Shown: piece after piece, positions 53,183 to 62,082 of the stretch | How the letters are laid out: each line of letters starts with the position of its first letter | How positions within the stretch are numbered: position 1 is the stretch's first letter | Source of the DNA: Tenacibaculum pelagium | Lineage (GTDB): Bacteria; Bacteroidota; Bacteroidia; Flavobacteriales; Flavobacteriaceae | DNA: 64,000 bases | Assembly (NCBI RefSeq): GCF_014062345.1 | Contig: NZ_JACGLS010000003.1 | Location: 337,773-401,772, forward strand | Direction of reading: 5' to 3' | Notes under the pieces: generated by a model | Seen by the model: the letters and a program-made list of their open reading frames with translations, nothing else | Databases searched by the model: none | Told to the model about the DNA's origin: nothing | Position numbers and translations under genes: made by a program

Positions 53183-53761
53183 TTAAAAAGAATATTTTAG
53201 TGTTAATCCTAATTTGGGAGCTTCGACCAACAATGGGTCGGTCTTAATCATCGGATTTATAGATAGGCTATCATCTGTGTCAAATTGCAATAAGTGTGCA
53301 TTTACACTAGCTTCTACAATTTGCAAAACATATAATAAAACACCTGTTAAAAGAGATAGGTCTCTGTTTTTACGCAATGTTTTTTGTGCGCTTTCTAATC
53401 CTGCAGTTGAAATTAGCGTGTTACCGTTTTCGTCGGTAAATTCATCTTTTAATCCTTGCGATCGAAGTTTAAAAGCGGTTCTAAAACGATCGTACTCGTT
53501 ACTATTATCAATGTAAAAATATACACTCGTACCTATTGCAGCCCAAACGATGGGAGCTTTCCAATATTTTTTGTTGTAAATCTGTCCTCCTCCTGGAAAA
53601 ATAGCAGAATAAAATGCTGCTTTCGAAGGGGAAAGTGGATTGTATTTGTCTGCTCCAAACTTTAATTGTTTGGCTCTAATAGCTGTTGAATCTTTTTGAG
53701 CAAACGAAGTTTGAGATAAAAAAAAACAACAAAAAACAAATATGATAAGGCGAGTATTCAC
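53183..53761 (-). CDS. DUF5683 domain protein, exported
   Basis: 192 residues with a signal peptide ending FAQKD. The conserved core PLSPSKAAFYSAIFPGGGQIYNKKYWKAPIVW contains a GGGQ turn and a membrane-associated segment. Function unknown; it is consistently located between parB and dapB in flavobacteria. The start codon is GTG directly after the parB stop (TAA GTG). Confidence 0.82.
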   Translation of the reverse strand: MNTRLIIFVFCCFFLSQTSFAQKDSTAIRAKQLKFGADKYNPLSPSKAAFYSAIFPGGGQIYNKKYWKAPIVWAAIGTSVYFYIDNSNEYDRFRTAFKLRSQGLKDEFTDENGNTLISTAGLESAQKTLRKNRDLSLLTGVLLYVLQIVEASVNAHLLQFDTDDSLSINPMIKTDPLLVEAPKLGLTLKYSF

Positions 53762-54649
53762 TTATTTTAATAAGTTTTTAATACGGTTAAAGTCTTCTTC
53801 TGAATGAAAAGGAATTGAGATCTTCCCTTTTCCTTTACTGTTTATACTTACATCGATTTTATGACCAAAATAATCGCTAATATCTTTTACACTATCAGAA
53901 ATAAAGTTAGGTAATGCTTTCTTTTTTGCTGTTTTAGTAATAGTACCGCCTTTTAAATCTTTAACTAACTCTTCAGTTTGACGAACAGATAATTTATCAC
54001 GAACTATTTTTTCGTAAATGTTTAATTGATCAGAATTACTATCAACACTTATCAATGCACGACCATGCCCCATAGATATAAACCCGTCTCTCATTCCTGT
54101 TTGAATGATTGGGTCTAACTTTAAAAGGCGTAAATAGTTTGTAATTGTTGATCTTTTTTTACCAACACGAATACTCATTTCTTCTTGAGTAAGATTGATT
54201 TCATCAATTAAACGTTGGTAAGAAAGAGCTACTTCGATAGGGTCAAGATCTTTACGTTGAATATTTTCAACAATAGCCATTTCAAGCATTTCTTGATCAT
54301 TAGCTAAACGAATATATGCCGGAACTGTTTTGTTTCCAATTAATTTAGAAGCTCTAAAACGACGCTCACCAGATACTAATTGAAAATTGTTATTAGATAG
54401 TTTACGAACAGTTATTGGTTGAATAACACCTAGTTCTCTAATCGAACTCGCTAATTCACGTAAGGCTTCTTCATCAAAATAGGTTCTAGGTTGGTATGGA
54501 TTTACTTCAATTGAATTTAGTTCAATTTCAATAATATTTCCAACTAATTTATCAGCATTTTTGTCTTCTGCTGAATTTACTTCAGCAGTTTCTTTTAATA
54601 AGGCTGATAAACCTCTACCTAAAGCTTGTTTTTTGGTTGCTTTTGCCAT
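53762..54649 (-). CDS. parB: Chromosome partitioning protein ParB
   Basis: 295 residues. The N-terminal ParB/Spo0J nuclease-like domain has ELNSIEVNPYQPRTYFDEEAL and the CTP-binding LVSGERRFRASKLIG and ENIQRKDLDPIE. The middle helix-turn-helix (TQEEMSIRVGKKRSTITNYLRLLKL) reads parS. A C-terminal dimer domain follows. No parS-like TGTTTCACGTGAAACA was seen in the window. Follows parA by 9 bp. Confidence 0.95.
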   Translation of the reverse strand: MAKATKKQALGRGLSALLKETAEVNSAEDKNADKLVGNIIEIELNSIEVNPYQPRTYFDEEALRELASSIRELGVIQPITVRKLSNNNFQLVSGERRFRASKLIGNKTVPAYIRLANDQEMLEMAIVENIQRKDLDPIEVALSYQRLIDEINLTQEEMSIRVGKKRSTITNYLRLLKLDPIIQTGMRDGFISMGHGRALISVDSNSDQLNIYEKIVRDKLSVRQTEELVKDLKGGTITKTAKKKALPNFISDSVKDISDYFGHKIDVSINSKGKGKISIPFHSEEDFNRIKNLLK

Positions 54650-54658
54650 TTACAGTAA

Positions 54659-55423
54659 TTATGCGTTTTTAGTTAAGATTTCGTTTGCCAAATTTAAGTA
54701 ATTTACGGCTCCTTTACTCGTTGCATCGTATGAAATTATGCTTTCACCGTAACTAGGTGCTTCACTTAAACGAATATTTCGATGTACAATTGTATCAAAA
54801 ACCATAGAACTGAAGTGCTTGCGCACTTCTTCAACAACTTGGTTTGATAATCGTAAACGAGAATCGAACATGGTTAATAATAATCCTTCGATATCTAAAT
54901 CAGGATTATGAATTTTTTGAACACTTTTAATAGTGTTTAATAGTTTCCCTAAACCTTCTAATGCAAAATACTCACACTGAATCGGAATTATTACAGAATC
55001 GGCAGCTACTAAAGAGTTTAAAGTAATTAAACCTAAAGATGGAGCACAATCAATTAAAATATAATCGTAATCATCTTTTATTTCAGTTAATGCTTTTTTA
55101 AGCATAAACTCTCTTTCTTGCTTATCAACTAGTTCTATTTCAATAGCAACTAAATCGATATGGGCAGGAATTAAATCTACATTGGGAGACTCTGTTTTAA
55201 GAATTGTTTCTTTTGCAGATACTGTATGTTCTAAAACTTGATACGTTCCGTATTCAATACTTTCAACATCTAAACCTAAACCAGAAGTTGCATTTGCTTG
55301 TGGATCGGCATCAATTAATAATACTTTTTTTTCTAAAACACCTAATGACGCCGCTAAATTAACAGTAGTAGTTGTTTTACCAACTCCACCTTTTTGATTT
55401 GCAATTGCAATAATTTTACCCAT
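54659..55423 (-). CDS. parA: Chromosome partitioning ATPase ParA (Soj)
   Basis: 254 residues. The deviant Walker A is KGGVGKTTT at residues 10-18 with both signature lysines, Walker A' LIDADPQANATSGLG, Walker B DYILIDCAPSLG, then IPIQCEYFALEGL. This is the short chromosomal form with no extra N-terminal DNA-binding domain. It leads the operon parA-parB-DUF5683-dapB-lepB-wbqC. Confidence 0.95.
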   Translation of the reverse strand: MGKIIAIANQKGGVGKTTTTVNLAASLGVLEKKVLLIDADPQANATSGLGLDVESIEYGTYQVLEHTVSAKETILKTESPNVDLIPAHIDLVAIEIELVDKQEREFMLKKALTEIKDDYDYILIDCAPSLGLITLNSLVAADSVIIPIQCEYFALEGLGKLLNTIKSVQKIHNPDLDIEGLLLTMFDSRLRLSNQVVEEVRKHFSSMVFDTIVHRNIRLSEAPSYGESIISYDATSKGAVNYLNLANEILTKNA

Positions 55424-55526
55424 TTTTTATAAAAAGTTTGAAAGAGGTAAATTTACAATTATTTATCACTTTTAAAAGGGAAAGATGTTAACAATAAGGT
55501 AAAGTTGATTTAAGTTTACTAAAAAG

Positions 55527-55557
55527 AAAAGCCTCAGAGTTTAATCTGAGGCTTTTT
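55527..55557 (-). terminator. Intrinsic terminator after dnaN
   Basis: AAAAGCCTCAGA and TCTGAGGCTTTT form a perfect 12-bp stem with a 6-nt loop, symmetrical with T-runs on both sides. It ends dnaN transcription before the parA promoter. Confidence 0.85.
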
Positions 55558-55577
55558 ATATAATAAGTGTTTTTTTA

Positions 55578-56696
55578 TTATCCGTTTAACATTACAGGCA
55601 TTACAAGCATTGTTACTTGTTCTCCTTCGTCAGTTCCATCAATCGGAGTTAAAATCCCAGCTCTGTTAGGTAAAGACATTTCAATTAAAACATCATTAGC
55701 GCTTAAGTTGTTTAGCATTTCGCTTAGAAAACGAGAGTTAAAACCTATTTGCATGTCATCACCTTGGTAATCACAGTGAAGGCGCTCATCAGCTTTGTTA
55801 GAGTAGTCTAAATCTTCTGCAGAAATGTTTAATTCAGTACCCGCCATTTTTAAACGAATCTGGTGTGTAGTTTTACTTGAAAAAATAGAAACACGACGAA
55901 CAGAGTTTAAGAACGAAGCTCTATCAACGGTTAATTTATTAGGGTTTTCTTTTGGAATTACTGCTTCGTAATTTGGATATTTTCCATCAATTAAACGACA
56001 TACTAAAACTACATTATCAAAAGTAAATTTAGCGTTAGTGTCATTATATTCTATAGTTACGTTGTTTTCTGAACCTCCTAAAATTCCTTTTAATAAGTTT
56101 AAAGGTTTTTTAGGCATGATGAATTCTGCTGATTTATCGGCAGTAACATCTGTACGAGTGTATTTTACTAATTTATGAGCATCAGTAGCAACAAAAGTTA
56201 ATTCTTTCGAGTTAAACTGAAAGAATACACCACTCATTACTGGTCTTAAATCATCATTTCCAGCTGCAAAAATTGTTTTAGAAATCGCTGTAGCTAAAAT
56301 ATGAGATGGAATTTCTGTACTGATAGGTGATGGTAATTCGACAGCTTTAGGGAATTCTTCTCCACTAAAATATGCCATGTCATACTTTCCTTGCTCAGAA
56401 ATAATTTCAATTGTGCTTTCGCTTTCAGCTTTAAATGTTAAAGGTTGTTCTGGAAACGTTTTTAAAGTATCTAATAATAAACGAGCATTAATTGCTATCG
56501 CTCCAGTATCTGTACTTTCAACTTCAACTACCGATGACATGGTAGTTTCAAGATCTGATGAAGAAATTTTAAGTTCATTGTTTGCTAACTCAAACAAGAA
56601 GTTGTCTAAAATTGGTAATGTATTATTACTGTTGATTACCCCTCCTAAAACTTGTAATTGTTTTAATAATTGAGAGCTAGATACGATAAATTTCAT
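55578..56696 (-). CDS. dnaN: DNA polymerase III beta subunit (sliding clamp)
   Basis: Forms the ring that tethers polymerase to DNA. 372 residues with three similar domains: KFIVSSSQLLKQLQVLGGVI, LPILDNFLFEL, RPVMSGVFFQF, ATDAHKLVKY and the C-terminal end VTMLVMPVMLNG. It is not beside dnaA, as is usual in this phylum. A TATATTTG box lies at 56724-56731. Confidence 0.96.
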   Translation of the reverse strand: MKFIVSSSQLLKQLQVLGGVINSNNTLPILDNFLFELANNELKISSSDLETTMSSVVEVESTDTGAIAINARLLLDTLKTFPEQPLTFKAESESTIEIISEQGKYDMAYFSGEEFPKAVELPSPISTEIPSHILATAISKTIFAAGNDDLRPVMSGVFFQFNSKELTFVATDAHKLVKYTRTDVTADKSAEFIMPKKPLNLLKGILGGSENNVTIEYNDTNAKFTFDNVVLVCRLIDGKYPNYEAVIPKENPNKLTVDRASFLNSVRRVSIFSSKTTHQIRLKMAGTELNISAEDLDYSNKADERLHCDYQGDDMQIGFNSRFLSEMLNNLSANDVLIEMSLPNRAGILTPIDGTDEGEQVTMLVMPVMLNG

Positions 56697-56723
56697 TTAG
56701 TATAGTTTCTATTATTAGATTTA

Positions 56724-56731
56724 CAAATATA
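56724..56731 (-). promoter_or_regulatory. -7 box TATATTTG of dnaN
   Basis: Minus strand TATATTTG, 27 nt before the dnaN ATG at 56696. Confidence 0.5.
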
Positions 56732-56779
56732 TCTTAATTTGATGATTTTAAAAATAATTTTTTCACCAATTAAAAATGA

Positions 56780-57724
56780 TTAATTAAACTGATAATTTAA
56801 TTGTATGGTGCCGTAAAAATTTCCTTTAGGAACTCGTTCGCTTTTTAGTTTTTTTGAATGATAGTTTACTGCATATCCAAAATTAAACCTATTTGCAGTA
56901 AATCGAATACCAATTTCTGTGGTAAATTTAAAAGGTTCTATATCAAAAGTAATGAGACTGTTATTGTTTAAAAAACTACCTTGAATAGTTGCGTCGTAAG
57001 CAATATAACTTAATATAGGTTTTATGTAAATAAACGATTCAATTTCATTGTTGTAATTTGTTGAATTGTTGTTTAGGTTCCCGTTAAATGCAATTGAGTT
57101 TATGATATTTTGCAATGGTTTTAGTCCAATTCGTCCGTAAAATCCAGTTGAGAAATCTGTGTAAACGGTTCCTAGTTTAGCATTGTTAATCCAATTAATA
57201 TCTAAGTAATTATTTTTGGCTAAATTCTTTATGTAACTAGCATTTAAGTTTAGAGCGAAGGCTTCCGAGATTTGGTATTTCCATCCAATAGCTTTTTTAA
57301 ATCCATAAATATCATGAATTAAATCTTGAAGTTCCCATCCTAAAGCAGAAGGGCCTATTATTCCAATTTGTAAAGAGGTTTTTAAAATTGATTCATTTTT
57401 GTAAAAACGGTTAACACCAAAATTTCCATATAAGTGTCCTGCAAAAGGGCGATCATGATCGCCATGTAGCTCAACTGTGGATTTAAATGGAGTGTACATT
57501 TCATGTCCTAATTGAATCTCGTAAATTTTCTTTTCTAAATTTTGATGCTTTTGGTTACTTAAATAGCGGTAAGTAAAAAACATTCCATTTGTGTAGTATC
57601 TATCTTGATGAGTTGAAATGTATAAGTCATTGTCGTTTAAAAAACTAAACTCTTTAGCGTACTTTCTTTGAGAAACGACGCTGATTGAGGTAAGGATAAA
57701 TAAAAAGAGGGTTATTTTTTTCAT
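56780..57724 (-). CDS. LpxR-family lipid A deacylase-like outer membrane protein
   Basis: 314 residues with a signal peptide (to about residue 19) and beta-barrel strands. LpxR motifs are visible: FLNDNDLYISTHQDRYYTNG, LGHEMYTPF, DHDRPFAGHLYG. LpxR removes the 3'-acyloxyacyl chain of lipid A, and the catalytic Asn/Asp and His positions are plausible in NDND and DHD. The protein ends in a strand with Phe-Asn (YQFN), close to the usual barrel end. Activity is inferred. Confidence 0.83.
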   Translation of the reverse strand: MKKITLFLFILTSISVVSQRKYAKEFSFLNDNDLYISTHQDRYYTNGMFFTYRYLSNQKHQNLEKKIYEIQLGHEMYTPFKSTVELHGDHDRPFAGHLYGNFGVNRFYKNESILKTSLQIGIIGPSALGWELQDLIHDIYGFKKAIGWKYQISEAFALNLNASYIKNLAKNNYLDINWINNAKLGTVYTDFSTGFYGRIGLKPLQNIINSIAFNGNLNNNSTNYNNEIESFIYIKPILSYIAYDATIQGSFLNNNSLITFDIEPFKFTTEIGIRFTANRFNFGYAVNYHSKKLKSERVPKGNFYGTIQLNYQFN

Positions 57725-57790
57725 AGATGCTAATATCGTCTTATTTTAGCAAAAGACAGAATTAATTTTCCGATAATTATAGCGCTTTTT

Positions 57791-58651
57791 ATGATAGAAA
57801 AAAAAGAAAAACTTACGATAGCTGATTTTGAAAGTGTGTCAACGAATGAGGAGTTATTGGCGATTATAAAAAAGAAAAATATTTCAATTGAAAAAGTTGA
57901 AGTAAAATTAAACTACGAAAGTGAGTTAAAAAAATTGCAGATAGAGTTGGTGAAGTTGCAGCGGTGGGTTGCAAAAAATAATAAAAGAGTTGCAGTTATT
58001 TTTGAGGGTAGAGATGCTGCTGGTAAAGGAGGGAGTATACGTCGTTTTATGGAGCATTTAAATCCGCGTTCTATGCGTTTGGTGGCTTTAAATAAGCCTA
58101 CGGTAGTAGAAAAAGGGCAATGGTATTTTCAGCGATATATAAAAGAATTGCCAAATCCTGGAGAGATTGTTTTTTTCGATCGTAGTTGGTATAACAGGGC
58201 AGTTGTAGAACCAGTTATGGGTTTTTGTACTGAAGAGCAGTACAAAACTTTTTTAGTGCAGGTGCCTGAGTTTGAGCATATGTTATATGAAGATGGGGTT
58301 ACAATTATTAAATTCTGGTTATCAATCTCTAAAGAAGAGCAATTGCGTCGTTTTGATGCTAGAAATGATAATCCTTTAAAAAGATGGAAATTTAGTCCGG
58401 TAGATAAAAAAGGACAAGAGCTATGGGATAAATATACCTTTTATAAAGACGAGATGTTTAGTAAAACTCATACTACTTATAGCCCTTGGATTGTTGTAAA
58501 AACAAATGATAAAAAGAAGGCAAGGGTAGAGTGTATGCGACATGTATTATCTCAGTTTAATTATGATGGGAAAGAAGAATCGCAAACAGTGTTGAATCCA
58601 GACCCGAATATTGTAATGCGTTATTATCGTTCTGTAAAACAGTTAGATTAA
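57791..58651 (+). CDS. ppk2: Polyphosphate kinase 2, tandem copy 1
   Basis: 286 residues: Walker A FEGRDAAGKGG, NPRSMRLVALNKP, WYFQRYIKELP, Walker B FFDRSWYNRAVVEPV, and the lid ARNDNPLKRWKFSPVD. This is the single-domain class I PPK2 form that phosphorylates nucleoside diphosphates with polyphosphate. A 45-residue N-terminal extension precedes the core. It is 2 bp upstream of a second copy, with which it is surely cotranscribed. Confidence 0.92.
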   Translation: MIEKKEKLTIADFESVSTNEELLAIIKKKNISIEKVEVKLNYESELKKLQIELVKLQRWVAKNNKRVAVIFEGRDAAGKGGSIRRFMEHLNPRSMRLVALNKPTVVEKGQWYFQRYIKELPNPGEIVFFDRSWYNRAVVEPVMGFCTEEQYKTFLVQVPEFEHMLYEDGVTIIKFWLSISKEEQLRRFDARNDNPLKRWKFSPVDKKGQELWDKYTFYKDEMFSKTHTTYSPWIVVKTNDKKKARVECMRHVLSQFNYDGKEESQTVLNPDPNIVMRYYRSVKQLD

Positions 58652-58653
58652 TT

Positions 58654-59433
58654 ATGGAAAAGTTAACTCAGAGAGATGTAAATAAATTAAGTTCAACGAG
58701 GGGTTTAAAAGCATTATTGTCAAAATCTTTTAATTTAGAAAGAGCGATTCGTTATGTAGATTACGAGCGAAAGTTAAAAAAGTTGCAAGTAGAATTAATC
58801 CGAATGCAAACCTGGGCAATTCAAGAAAGTGAACGTATTATCATAATTTTTGAAGGTAGAGATGCTGCTGGTAAAGGTGGGGCAATTCGTAGAATTACAG
58901 AGCGAATAAATCCTCGTCATATGCGAATTATAGCATTACCAAAGCCTAATGAGGATGAAAGAACTCAATGGTATTTTCAGCGTTATGTAGAGCAGTTTCC
59001 TAAGGCTGGAGAAATTGTTTTTTTCGATCGAAGCTGGTATAATCGAGCGGTAGTAGAGCCTGTAAACGAATTTTGTTCTGAGGAAGAATATCAAATATTT
59101 ATGAATCAGGTGAATGATTTTGAAAGGATGATTATGGAATCTGGTATTCGATTGGTGAAAATTTATATGTCGATCAATAAAAAAGAGCAAGCAAAGCGAT
59201 TTGGAGATATTAAAAACAATCCATTAAAACAATGGAAAATGACTCCTGTTGATGAAAAAGCGCAAGAGCTTTGGGATGATTATACGAAATACAAAAGAGC
59301 TATGTTTTCTAAAACGAATACTAAAAAATCGCCTTGGAAAGTAATTCGTGCAAACAGAAAAACAATAGCAAGAGTAAATGTGATCAACCACATTTTAAAA
59401 AGTATACCGTATGATAAAAATACAGAAGTTTAA
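58654..59433 (+). CDS. ppk2: Polyphosphate kinase 2, tandem copy 2
   Basis: 259 residues: FEGRDAAGKGGAIRRITERINPRHMR, WYFQRYVEQFPKAGEIVFFDRSWYNRAVVEPV, and NNPLKQWKMTPVD. It keeps every Walker and lid residue of copy 1 but differs in the lid (KQWKMT versus KRWKFS) and lacks the N-terminal extension, so the products may differ in nucleotide preference or may form hetero-oligomers. The gene starts 2 bp after copy 1. Confidence 0.92.
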   Translation: MEKLTQRDVNKLSSTRGLKALLSKSFNLERAIRYVDYERKLKKLQVELIRMQTWAIQESERIIIIFEGRDAAGKGGAIRRITERINPRHMRIIALPKPNEDERTQWYFQRYVEQFPKAGEIVFFDRSWYNRAVVEPVNEFCSEEEYQIFMNQVNDFERMIMESGIRLVKIYMSINKKEQAKRFGDIKNNPLKQWKMTPVDEKAQELWDDYTKYKRAMFSKTNTKKSPWKVIRANRKTIARVNVINHILKSIPYDKNTEV

Positions 59434-59439
59434 TTCTCT

Positions 59440-60072
59440 TTAAATGTTATTTTTTACTAATTCGAAAATAAAATAAACTTCAGCAGCAATCTGCTTGCTA
59501 GTTTGTAAATAGGTCTCTTGAGTTAAATCAGTATTGTCAGATTTTTTAGGGTCTGAATAGGGTAAGTGAAAACGTTTTATTGCATCTGGAATAAATGGGC
59601 AGTTTTCATCAGCATTATCGCAAGTTGTAATTGCAATATATGGATAGCTATTTTGAGGGTTATCATAAGTTTTCGAAAACCCTAAAATTGATTTTTTTGT
59701 GTTGTTAAAAGAGATTAAATAGCGTGGGTTTTGATGAGAGAAATCAACTACATTAAATTCAAAACCTGTTTTTTGTAGACTTTTTACGGTGTTTCTGTGA
59801 AACGAAGTGGTTTCAGTACCTCCAGAGTAGGAATAAATGTTTGCTAGATTAAAATATTCAATAGCAAAAAAACTCCATACTTGCGCAAATTGACTTCTAC
59901 GAGAATTATGTGTGCAAATAAAGTTTAGGTTAATTTTATCTCTGTCTAAGTATTCGTTAGTAATTGAGGTAGCAATTTTTGTTAACAAGGTTTTTCGATC
60001 GTTAGTTAAAACTACTTCCTTTTTTGCTTCTTCAAAAAATACTTTTGTATTGATATTTTTAGTGTTTATCAT
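59440..60072 (-). CDS. Low-molecular-weight tyrosine phosphatase / arsenate reductase-like protein
   Basis: 210 residues with the phosphatase loop C53-X5-R59-S60 (FICTHNSRRSQFAQ), SYSGGTETTSFH, and TTCDNADENCPFIPDAIKRFHLPYSDP, which contains the Cys pair seen in the thioredoxin-linked arsenate reductases. Either arsenate reduction or phosphotyrosine removal is possible; no ars genes are near. It converges on the ppk2 pair with 6 bp between stops. A TATTTTTG box is at 60096-60103. Confidence 0.8.
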   Translation of the reverse strand: MINTKNINTKVFFEEAKKEVVLTNDRKTLLTKIATSITNEYLDRDKINLNFICTHNSRRSQFAQVWSFFAIEYFNLANIYSYSGGTETTSFHRNTVKSLQKTGFEFNVVDFSHQNPRYLISFNNTKKSILGFSKTYDNPQNSYPYIAITTCDNADENCPFIPDAIKRFHLPYSDPKKSDNTDLTQETYLQTSKQIAAEVYFIFELVKNNI

Positions 60073-60095
60073 TTATTTACAGTTCTTTTGCAATG

Positions 60096-60103
60096 CAAAA
60101 ATA
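60096..60103 (-). promoter_or_regulatory. -7 box TATTTTTG of the phosphatase gene
   Basis: Minus strand TATTTTTG, 23 nt before the ATG at 60072. Confidence 0.45.
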
Positions 60104-60143
60104 CAAGCTAACATTCAAAGTGTTAATTAAATAAAGGTTAAGG

Positions 60144-60692
60144 ATGTGTTTAGAAATCGGTAATAAAGTAGCTGTTCTCGATGCGGATATTAGAGGAATC
60201 ATAATAAATATAGAGAAAGAGGTCTTTTTTGTTAAAGATTTAGATGGAATGGTGTATGGTTTTTCTAGATCGGAATTGGTGAGAATTGAAGAAGATCAAA
60301 ATGTTTTGAGTAAATATCTTGATATTAACAATTCTTTATTAAAAGAAAAAATGCATCCGAAGGAGAAGAAGAAAAAAACTGTTTTTGTTAAAGATAAAAA
60401 GGAAGTGGTAATGGAAGTTGATTTGCATGCTGAGAAATTAGTGAAATCAACTAGAGGATTAGATAATTACGATATTTTAAATTTGCAGATAAGTACAGCA
60501 AAAGCAAAATTAGAATATTGTGTTCGAAAGAAAATTTCTAAAATTGTTTTTATTCACGGAGTAGGTGAAGGAGTTTTAAAAACAGAATTACAGTTTTTGT
60601 TTAATAATTATCCAGTAAAATATTACGATGCATCATATCAAAAATACGGAGCTGGAGCAACAGAAGTGTATATTTATCAGAACGCTAATTAA
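60144..60692 (+). CDS. DUF2027/Smr domain protein
   Basis: 182 residues. The N-terminal part is a small SH3-like barrel (IGNKVAVLDADIRGIIINIE, YGFSRSELV), then a lysine-rich linker, and the C-terminal Smr domain (VDLHAEKL, KISKIVFIHGVGEGVLKTEL, GAGATEVYI). The Smr part resembles the MutS2 end, a possible nuclease. An AAGG lies just before the ATG. The next gene's promoter begins 3 bp after its stop. Confidence 0.83.
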   Translation: MCLEIGNKVAVLDADIRGIIINIEKEVFFVKDLDGMVYGFSRSELVRIEEDQNVLSKYLDINNSLLKEKMHPKEKKKKTVFVKDKKEVVMEVDLHAEKLVKSTRGLDNYDILNLQISTAKAKLEYCVRKKISKIVFIHGVGEGVLKTELQFLFNNYPVKYYDASYQKYGAGATEVYIYQNAN

Positions 60693-60695
60693 TTG

Positions 60696-60703
60696 TATTT
60701 TTG
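60696..60703 (+). promoter_or_regulatory. -7 box TATTTTTG directly before the cysteine desulfurase
   Basis: TATTTTTG ends 5 nt before the ATG at 60709, predicting a leaderless mRNA. It decides the start: the longer frame that begins at 60628 inside the Smr gene is rejected. Confidence 0.6.
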
Positions 60704-60708
60704 CGCCT

Positions 60709-61848
60709 ATGAAATTAGTTTATTTAGATAATGCAGCTACAACACCAATGTTGCTTGAGGTAATTGAGATAATGCATGAATCAATGCAAAATAATTTTGG
60801 AAATCCTTCATCTACACATCAGTTTGGTAGAAGAGCTAAAGCTGCTGTAGAAACTGCTAGAAAAAATATAGCAAAACACTTTAATGTTTCTTCAAGTGAG
60901 ATTGTTTTTACAGCAGGTGGTACGGAAGCTGATAACTTAGTGTTGTATAATGCTGTGCAAAATTTAGGAGTGAAAAGAATTATTACTTCTAAGGTAGAAC
61001 ACCACGCAGTATTAAGAACAGTAGCGCATTTACAAGAAAAATATAAAATAATTGTAGATTATGTTAGGGTAAATAAGAATGGAGCTGTAATAATAGAAGA
61101 CTTGGAAGCTGTTTTAGGTAAGTCTGATGAAAAAACATTAGTCAGTTTAATGTATGTGAATAATGAAATAGGTAATTTATTACCTATTAAAGAGGTTGCG
61201 GAAGTATGTAAAAAGCATGAGGCTTATTTTCATTCAGATACGGTGCAGGCAATAGGGCATTATGAGATTGATTTGCAAAACACCCCAGTTGATTTTATAG
61301 CAGCGAGTGCACATAAGTTTCATGGTCCTAAAGGAGTGGGGTTTGTGTATGTGAAAAAAGGTGTTTCTGTTAAGCCAATGTTGTATGGTGGTGAGCAAGA
61401 AAAAGGAGTTAGGTCGAGTACAGAGAATGTACATGCAATTTTGGGGATGGAAAAAGCTTTGGAAATTGCTATTGATAATATGGAGGGTGATAGAGAGAGG
61501 ATTAACAAGTTGAAATTGTATTTTATAAATGAATTAAAGTATTATTTTAAAGATGTTGAATTTAATGGGGAGTCTGATAATGTTGAAAAAAGTAGTTATA
61601 CAATATTAAATGTGCGTTTTCCTGTAAAAGATAAAATGTTGCTATTTAATTTAGATTTAGCAGGAATTGCTGTTTCAGGAGGAAGTGCATGTCAAAGTGG
61701 AGCGAATAAAGGTTCGCATGTGTTGAGTGCTTTTTTAAATGAAGAAGAAGCGGAGAAAACATCGGTGCGTTTTTCGTTTAGTGGTTTAACTACAAAGAAT
61801 GACATTGATTTTACAATTGAAAGTTTGAAAAAAATAATTAAAGCTTAA
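60709..61848 (+). CDS. Cysteine desulfurase (NifS/IscS-like)
   Basis: Removes sulfur from cysteine for Fe-S clusters or tRNA thiolation. 379 residues: YLDNAATTP at the N-terminus, HH at about 98-99 in KVEHHAVLR, the PLP lysine K203 in AHKFHGPKGVGF, and the active cysteine C328 in SGGSACQSG. It starts at the ATG at 60709, 17 bp after the Smr gene. No iscU or suf genes are adjacent, so the sulfur acceptor is unknown. Confidence 0.93.
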   Translation: MKLVYLDNAATTPMLLEVIEIMHESMQNNFGNPSSTHQFGRRAKAAVETARKNIAKHFNVSSSEIVFTAGGTEADNLVLYNAVQNLGVKRIITSKVEHHAVLRTVAHLQEKYKIIVDYVRVNKNGAVIIEDLEAVLGKSDEKTLVSLMYVNNEIGNLLPIKEVAEVCKKHEAYFHSDTVQAIGHYEIDLQNTPVDFIAASAHKFHGPKGVGFVYVKKGVSVKPMLYGGEQEKGVRSSTENVHAILGMEKALEIAIDNMEGDRERINKLKLYFINELKYYFKDVEFNGESDNVEKSSYTILNVRFPVKDKMLLFNLDLAGIAVSGGSACQSGANKGSHVLSAFLNEEEAEKTSVRFSFSGLTTKNDIDFTIESLKKIIKA

Positions 61849-61851
61849 AAT

Positions 61852-61873
61852 AAGCTGTTTTAAGCAGTTTTTT
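61852..61873 (+). terminator. Weak terminator after the cysteine desulfurase
   Basis: AAGCTG and CAGTTT pair over 6 bp (one G-T) with loop TTTTAAG, followed by TTTT. Downstream to about 62046 the sequence is very A+T-rich with no gene visible. Confidence 0.5.
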
Positions 61874-62046
61874 ATGGTGTGCTGGTGTGGTTGGTTTTGT
61901 TTTTTTTAATTATTAATTAAATTAATTAATATCACCTCATTTGTATTGTGAATAGTTATTTTAAATATGTTTTGAATAAATTTTAATTATAGTTGTTTTT
62001 TTTTAAGATTTTTTTGTGACTTTTTTAAAAAAAAAGTTTCTAAATA

Positions 62047-62076
62047 TTTGAGAAGAAGTATTAATAATTATATTTG
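62047..62076 (+). promoter_or_regulatory. Promoter of the large secreted protein
   Basis: TTTG at 62047-62050 and TATATTTG at 62069-62076, with 18 bp between. The transcript would start near 62083 and carry an unusually long (about 150 nt) leader. Confidence 0.55.
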
Positions 62077-62082
62077 TATTAC

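Noticed and set aside
55424..55577. parS site near parAB
   Set aside because: No TGTTTCACGTGAAACA-like palindrome was found in the parAB gaps or elsewhere in the window by eye.
60628..60708. Upstream extension of the cysteine desulfurase
   Set aside because: It overlaps the Smr gene in another frame and lacks similarity. The consensus promoter box and the YLDNAATTP start support 60709.
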